From contig NZ_OBMO01000021.1 of NCBI RefSeq assembly GCF_900217905.1, positions 22,111-86,110 of the forward strand: 64,000 nucleotides of DNA, read 5' to 3'. Positions 61,372-64,000 of the stretch are shown in pieces. Under the pieces are notes generated by a model that saw only the letters and a list, made by a program, of their open reading frames with translations, was not told the DNA's origin and ran no database searches. Origin of the DNA: Alloalcanivorax xenomutans. GTDB taxonomy: Bacteria; Pseudomonadota; Gammaproteobacteria; Pseudomonadales; Alcanivoracaceae. The first letter of the stretch is position 1. Each line of letters starts with the position of its first letter. The translations under genes and the position numbers were made by a program.

Positions 61372-61866
61372 ATGGCCACCCCTATCAAATTACTGTTCCT
61401 GTGCACCGGCAATTCCTGCCGCTCGATCATCGCCGAAGCCCTGGCCAACCATCTTGGCGGGGGCCGGATTCGTGCCGCCAGCGCCGGCAGCCGGCCCAGT
61501 GGCCAGGTGCATCCCCGTGCCCTGGCGGTGCTGGAACGTCATGGCATCCCGGTGGGGGAGCCCTCCTCCAAATCCATGGACGACCTGGAAGGCGAGCATT
61601 TCGACGCCATCGTGACGGTCTGCGACGCCGCCGCCGGCGAGTCGTGCCCGGTCTGGCTGGCGGATACCGCCAAATCCCACTGGGGGATTCCCGATCCGGC
61701 CGTCGCGGAAGGTGACGATGCCGCCATCGATGCTGTTTTCGAGGCCACTTATGAACGGCTGAGAGGCCGCATCGAGGACCTGGTGGCGTTGGATCTTGAG
61801 GATCTGAACGCCCTGGGACTGACCGCGTCACTACAGAAGATCCATCGCTCCCATGGTGAACACTGA
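61372..61866 (+). CDS. arsC: Arsenate reductase, thioredoxin-coupled LMW-PTP type
   Basis: A 164-residue reductase converting arsenate to arsenite. CTGNSCRS (C11, C-x5-R loop) matches low-molecular-weight protein tyrosine phosphatases, and C84 and C92 ([15 protein letters not shown]) correspond to the redox cysteines of S. aureus ArsC. The start [10 protein letters not shown] is preceded by a plausible ribosome-binding site (GGAGCG); 81 upstream open codons overlap arsR and are rejected. Confidence 0.92.
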   Translation: MATPIKLLFLCTGNSCRSIIAEALANHLGGGRIRAASAGSRPSGQVHPRALAVLERHGIPVGEPSSKSMDDLEGEHFDAIVTVCDAAAGESCPVWLADTAKSHWGIPDPAVAEGDDAAIDAVFEATYERLRGRIEDLVALDLEDLNALGLTASLQKIHRSHGEH

Positions 61867-61868
61867 TC

Positions 61869-63158
61869 ATGCTGCTGGCGGTACTGATCTTCATTGCCAC
61901 CCTGACATTGGTGATCTGGCAACCGCGGGGGCTGGGTATCGGTTGGAGCGCCGCCGCGGGCGCTCTGGTGGCTCTGCTCACCGGTGTCATTCATCTCGAT
62001 GACATTCCCGTGGTCTGGGACATCGTCTGGAACGCCACCTTCGCGTTCATCGCCATCATCATCATCAGTCTGATCCTGGACGAAGCCGGGTTCTTTGAAT
62101 GGGCGGCGCTGCATGTGGCCCGTTGGGGCGGCGGCCATGGCGGCCGGCTGCTGGCGGCGGTGGTGTTGCTCGGTGCCCTGGTGGCGGCGGTGTTCGCCAA
62201 CGACGGGGCGGCGCTGATTCTGACCCCCATTGTTTTTGAAATGCTGCTGGCGCTGGGGTTCGGACCCGCCGCCACCCTGGCGTTCATCATGGCGGCGGGT
62301 TTCATCGCCGACACCGCCAGCCTGCCTCTGGTGGTCTCGAATCTGGTCAACATCGTCTCCGTGGACTTCTTCGATATTGGCTTCGGCGAATACGCCACGG
62401 TGATGGCGGTGGTAAATCTGGTATCGGTCTCCGCGTCGCTGCTGGTGCTGTGGCTGTTCTTCCGCCGTGACGTCCCCAGGGGGTATGAGATAGACAGGCT
62501 GAGCCAGCCCCATGAGGCCATCAAGGATCCCAGAACCTTCCGGGCCGGCTGGTGGGTGCTGGCGCTGTTGCTTGCCGGCTTCTTCTTTGCCGAACCCATG
62601 GGGGTTCCGGTAAGCCTGATCGCGGGCATCGGCGCCTTGGTACTGTTCCTGATTGCCCGTCATGGCCATCACATTTCCACCATGAAGGTACTGAGTGGCG
62701 CGCCCTGGAACATCGTGGTGTTTTCCCTGGGCATGTATCTGGTGGTCTACGGCTTACGTAATGCGGGCCTCACCGATGCCGTTGCCGGCGTATTGAACCA
62801 ACTGGCACGGCAAGAGTTGTGGGTCGCCACCCTGGGCACTGGCTATATCGCCGCGGGACTGTCCTCGATCATGAATAACATGCCCACGGTGCTGGTGGTG
62901 GCGCTGTCCATCGATGACAGCCAGGCCGGTGGTCTGGTGCGTGAAGCGATGATTTACGCCAACGTCATCGGCAGTGATCTGGGGCCGAAAATAACGCCTA
63001 TTGGCAGCCTGGCGACGTTGCTGTGGCTGCACGTCCTGGCCCGCAAGGGCATGAAGATCGGTTGGGGTTACTACTGCCGCGTGGGTATTGTCCTGACCCT
63101 GCCGGTGTTGACCGTCACTCTGCTGGCCCTGGCCGGCTGGTTGATGGTGCTGTCTTAA
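61869..63158 (+). CDS. arsB: Arsenite efflux permease ArsB
   Basis: A 429-residue inner-membrane protein with about 12 helices. The N-terminal [27 protein letters not shown] and [23 protein letters not shown] are characteristic of ArsB. It extrudes arsenite using the proton motive force. It starts two bases after the arsC stop and precedes arsH by 11 bp. Confidence 0.93.
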   Translation: MLLAVLIFIATLTLVIWQPRGLGIGWSAAAGALVALLTGVIHLDDIPVVWDIVWNATFAFIAIIIISLILDEAGFFEWAALHVARWGGGHGGRLLAAVVLLGALVAAVFANDGAALILTPIVFEMLLALGFGPAATLAFIMAAGFIADTASLPLVVSNLVNIVSVDFFDIGFGEYATVMAVVNLVSVSASLLVLWLFFRRDVPRGYEIDRLSQPHEAIKDPRTFRAGWWVLALLLAGFFFAEPMGVPVSLIAGIGALVLFLIARHGHHISTMKVLSGAPWNIVVFSLGMYLVVYGLRNAGLTDAVAGVLNQLARQELWVATLGTGYIAAGLSSIMNNMPTVLVVALSIDDSQAGGLVREAMIYANVIGSDLGPKITPIGSLATLLWLHVLARKGMKIGWGYYCRVGIVLTLPVLTVTLLALAGWLMVLS

Positions 63159-63169
63159 GGAAAGTAACG

Positions 63170-63874
63170 ATGAATGATTTGCCCAATGTACAAACGGAGC
63201 TGTTCCACATTCCGGATCGGCGGCAACTGGGCGCCGCTGACTCCCATCCGCCGCGTATTTTGCTGTTGTACGGCTCCTTGCGGGAGCGTTCCTTCAGCCG
63301 TCTGGCGGTAGAGGAAGCCGCGCGTCTGCTCGAAGCCATGGGCGCGGAAACCCGTATCTTCGATCCCCGTGGCCTGCCGTTACCGGATGCGGAACCGGCG
63401 GATCACCCCAAGGTGGCGGAGCTGCGGGATCTGGCCCAGTGGTCCGAAGGCATGGTGTGGTGCTCGCCTGAGCGGCACGGCGCCATGACCGGCATCATGA
63501 AGGCGCAGATCGACTGGATTCCGCTGGCCCTCGGCGGTGTGCGCCCGACTCAGGGCAAGACCCTGGCGGTGATGCAGGTCTGCGGCGGTTCCCAGTCCTT
63601 CAATGCGGTGAACCAGTTGCGGGTGCTGGGCCGCTGGATGCGCATGGTGACGATCCCGAATCAATCCTCTGTGCCGAAGGCGTTCCTGGAGTTCGACGAC
63701 CATGATCGCATGAAGCCGTCACCGTTCTACGACCGTATTGTCGATGTGATGGAAGAACTGATGAAATTCACGCTACTGGTGCGCGATCGCAGCGACTATC
63801 TCACCGACCGCTACTCCGAACGCAAGGAAAGCGCCGCCGAGGTGTCGGCGCGAGTAAACCAGAGAGCCATGTAG
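63170..63874 (+). CDS. arsH: ArsH, NADPH-dependent FMN reductase
   Basis: A 234-residue flavoprotein. The start [16 protein letters not shown] and the core [44 protein letters not shown] with EWSSPERHG-like [25 protein letters not shown] are diagnostic for ArsH. ArsH oxidises organoarsenicals and reduces quinones. Last gene of the operon. Confidence 0.93.
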   Translation: MNDLPNVQTELFHIPDRRQLGAADSHPPRILLLYGSLRERSFSRLAVEEAARLLEAMGAETRIFDPRGLPLPDAEPADHPKVAELRDLAQWSEGMVWCSPERHGAMTGIMKAQIDWIPLALGGVRPTQGKTLAVMQVCGGSQSFNAVNQLRVLGRWMRMVTIPNQSSVPKAFLEFDDHDRMKPSPFYDRIVDVMEELMKFTLLVRDRSDYLTDRYSERKESAAEVSARVNQRAM

Positions 63875-64000
63875 CGTCGACACAGTAATTCAGAGTTAGC
63901 TATAACGCCGCTGTAGATACCCTGTTCAACTTCAAGCGTTTTGAAGGCCTTGAGGCTGAAATAAACGCGATGAATCGAATGGGGTATCGGTCTTCAAACA
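63875..64000. other. Right-edge non-coding stretch
   Basis: 126 bp after arsH with a weak hairpin (63930-63946, CTTCAA/TTGAAG arms). A plus-strand ATG at 63970 with GAGG upstream opens a frame of only 10 codons before the window ends, so a downstream gene cannot be judged. Confidence 0.3.

Noticed and set aside
63916..63988. GATACCC and GGGTATC as a possible insertion-sequence end
   Set aside because: Only 7 bp match, no transposase or target duplication is visible and the window ends here.
1..64000. CRISPR arrays, tRNA or rRNA genes, prophage or integrase genes
   Set aside because: No regularly spaced repeats, cloverleaf-like sequences with CCA ends or recombinase motifs were seen by reading both strands; a tRNA scan would confirm.

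Overview
The window looks like chromosomal DNA from a GC-rich, hydrocarbon- and lipid-using marine gammaproteobacterium. The best guess is Alcanivoracaceae (Alcanivorax or a close relative). That guess rests on an integral-membrane alkane hydroxylase (AlkB), a PQQ alcohol dehydrogenase, several acyl-CoA enzymes, an LpoB/YcfL lipoprotein locus and UvrD, MscL and Pst proteins of gammaproteobacterial type. No rRNA or tRNA gene, CRISPR array, prophage or recognisable transposase was found. Gene density is high, many starts overlap the preceding stop, and TTG or GTG starts occur.

Region 1-8442 is a solute uptake and catabolism locus. A branched-chain-amino-acid/amide type ABC transporter (livKHMGF-like, minus strand) is divergent from a COG3964-type amidohydrolase, a DUF1116 protein (relative of AllG of the oxamate carbamoyltransferase complex) and an NhaC-type antiporter. 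The intergenic region holds two divergent, well-formed sigma-54 promoters and three copies of a GGTATACCACAT-like site. Two of these sites sit about 105 bp upstream of the predicted start of each promoter. This is the strongest candidate for an undescribed, nitrogen-regulated pathway.

Region 8439-17700 carries housekeeping and stress genes: a LysR regulator, a GST, a CpdB-like lipoprotein nucleotidase, an MsrA-MsrB fusion, MscL, a phospholipase-D/cardiolipin-synthase-like enzyme, an acyl-CoA ligase and a thioesterase. Region 17700-27070 is lipid and alkane metabolism: a quinone oxidoreductase, AlkB, a thioesterase with a Rieske oxygenase, TetR, an AidB-like acyl-CoA dehydrogenase, MerR, and a hydrolase-SDR fusion like mycobacterial EphD.

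Region 27494-32720 is a dipeptide-type ABC transporter with a Tat-exported binding protein and a fused double ATPase. A perfect 24-bp palindrome separates it from a five-gene envelope operon (LpoB-like, COG3014-like, YcfL-like and two unassigned exported proteins).

Region 37066-43997 is an alcohol oxidation module: an aldehyde dehydrogenase, a quinohemoprotein alcohol dehydrogenase and a MetA-type outer-membrane protein. It lies behind a sigma-54 promoter and is divergent from an AcoR-like sigma-54 activator. A REP-like doublet follows the activator. Region 44253-55085 holds a metal-dependent hydrolase, an unassigned protein, a PAS-GGDEF-EAL protein, UvrD, and a TRAP transporter whose binding-protein gene converges on its permease genes. 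Region 55219-60884 is pstS-pstC-pstA-pstB-phoU with a clear Pho box. Region 61000-63874 is an arsR-arsC-arsB-arsH arsenic operon.
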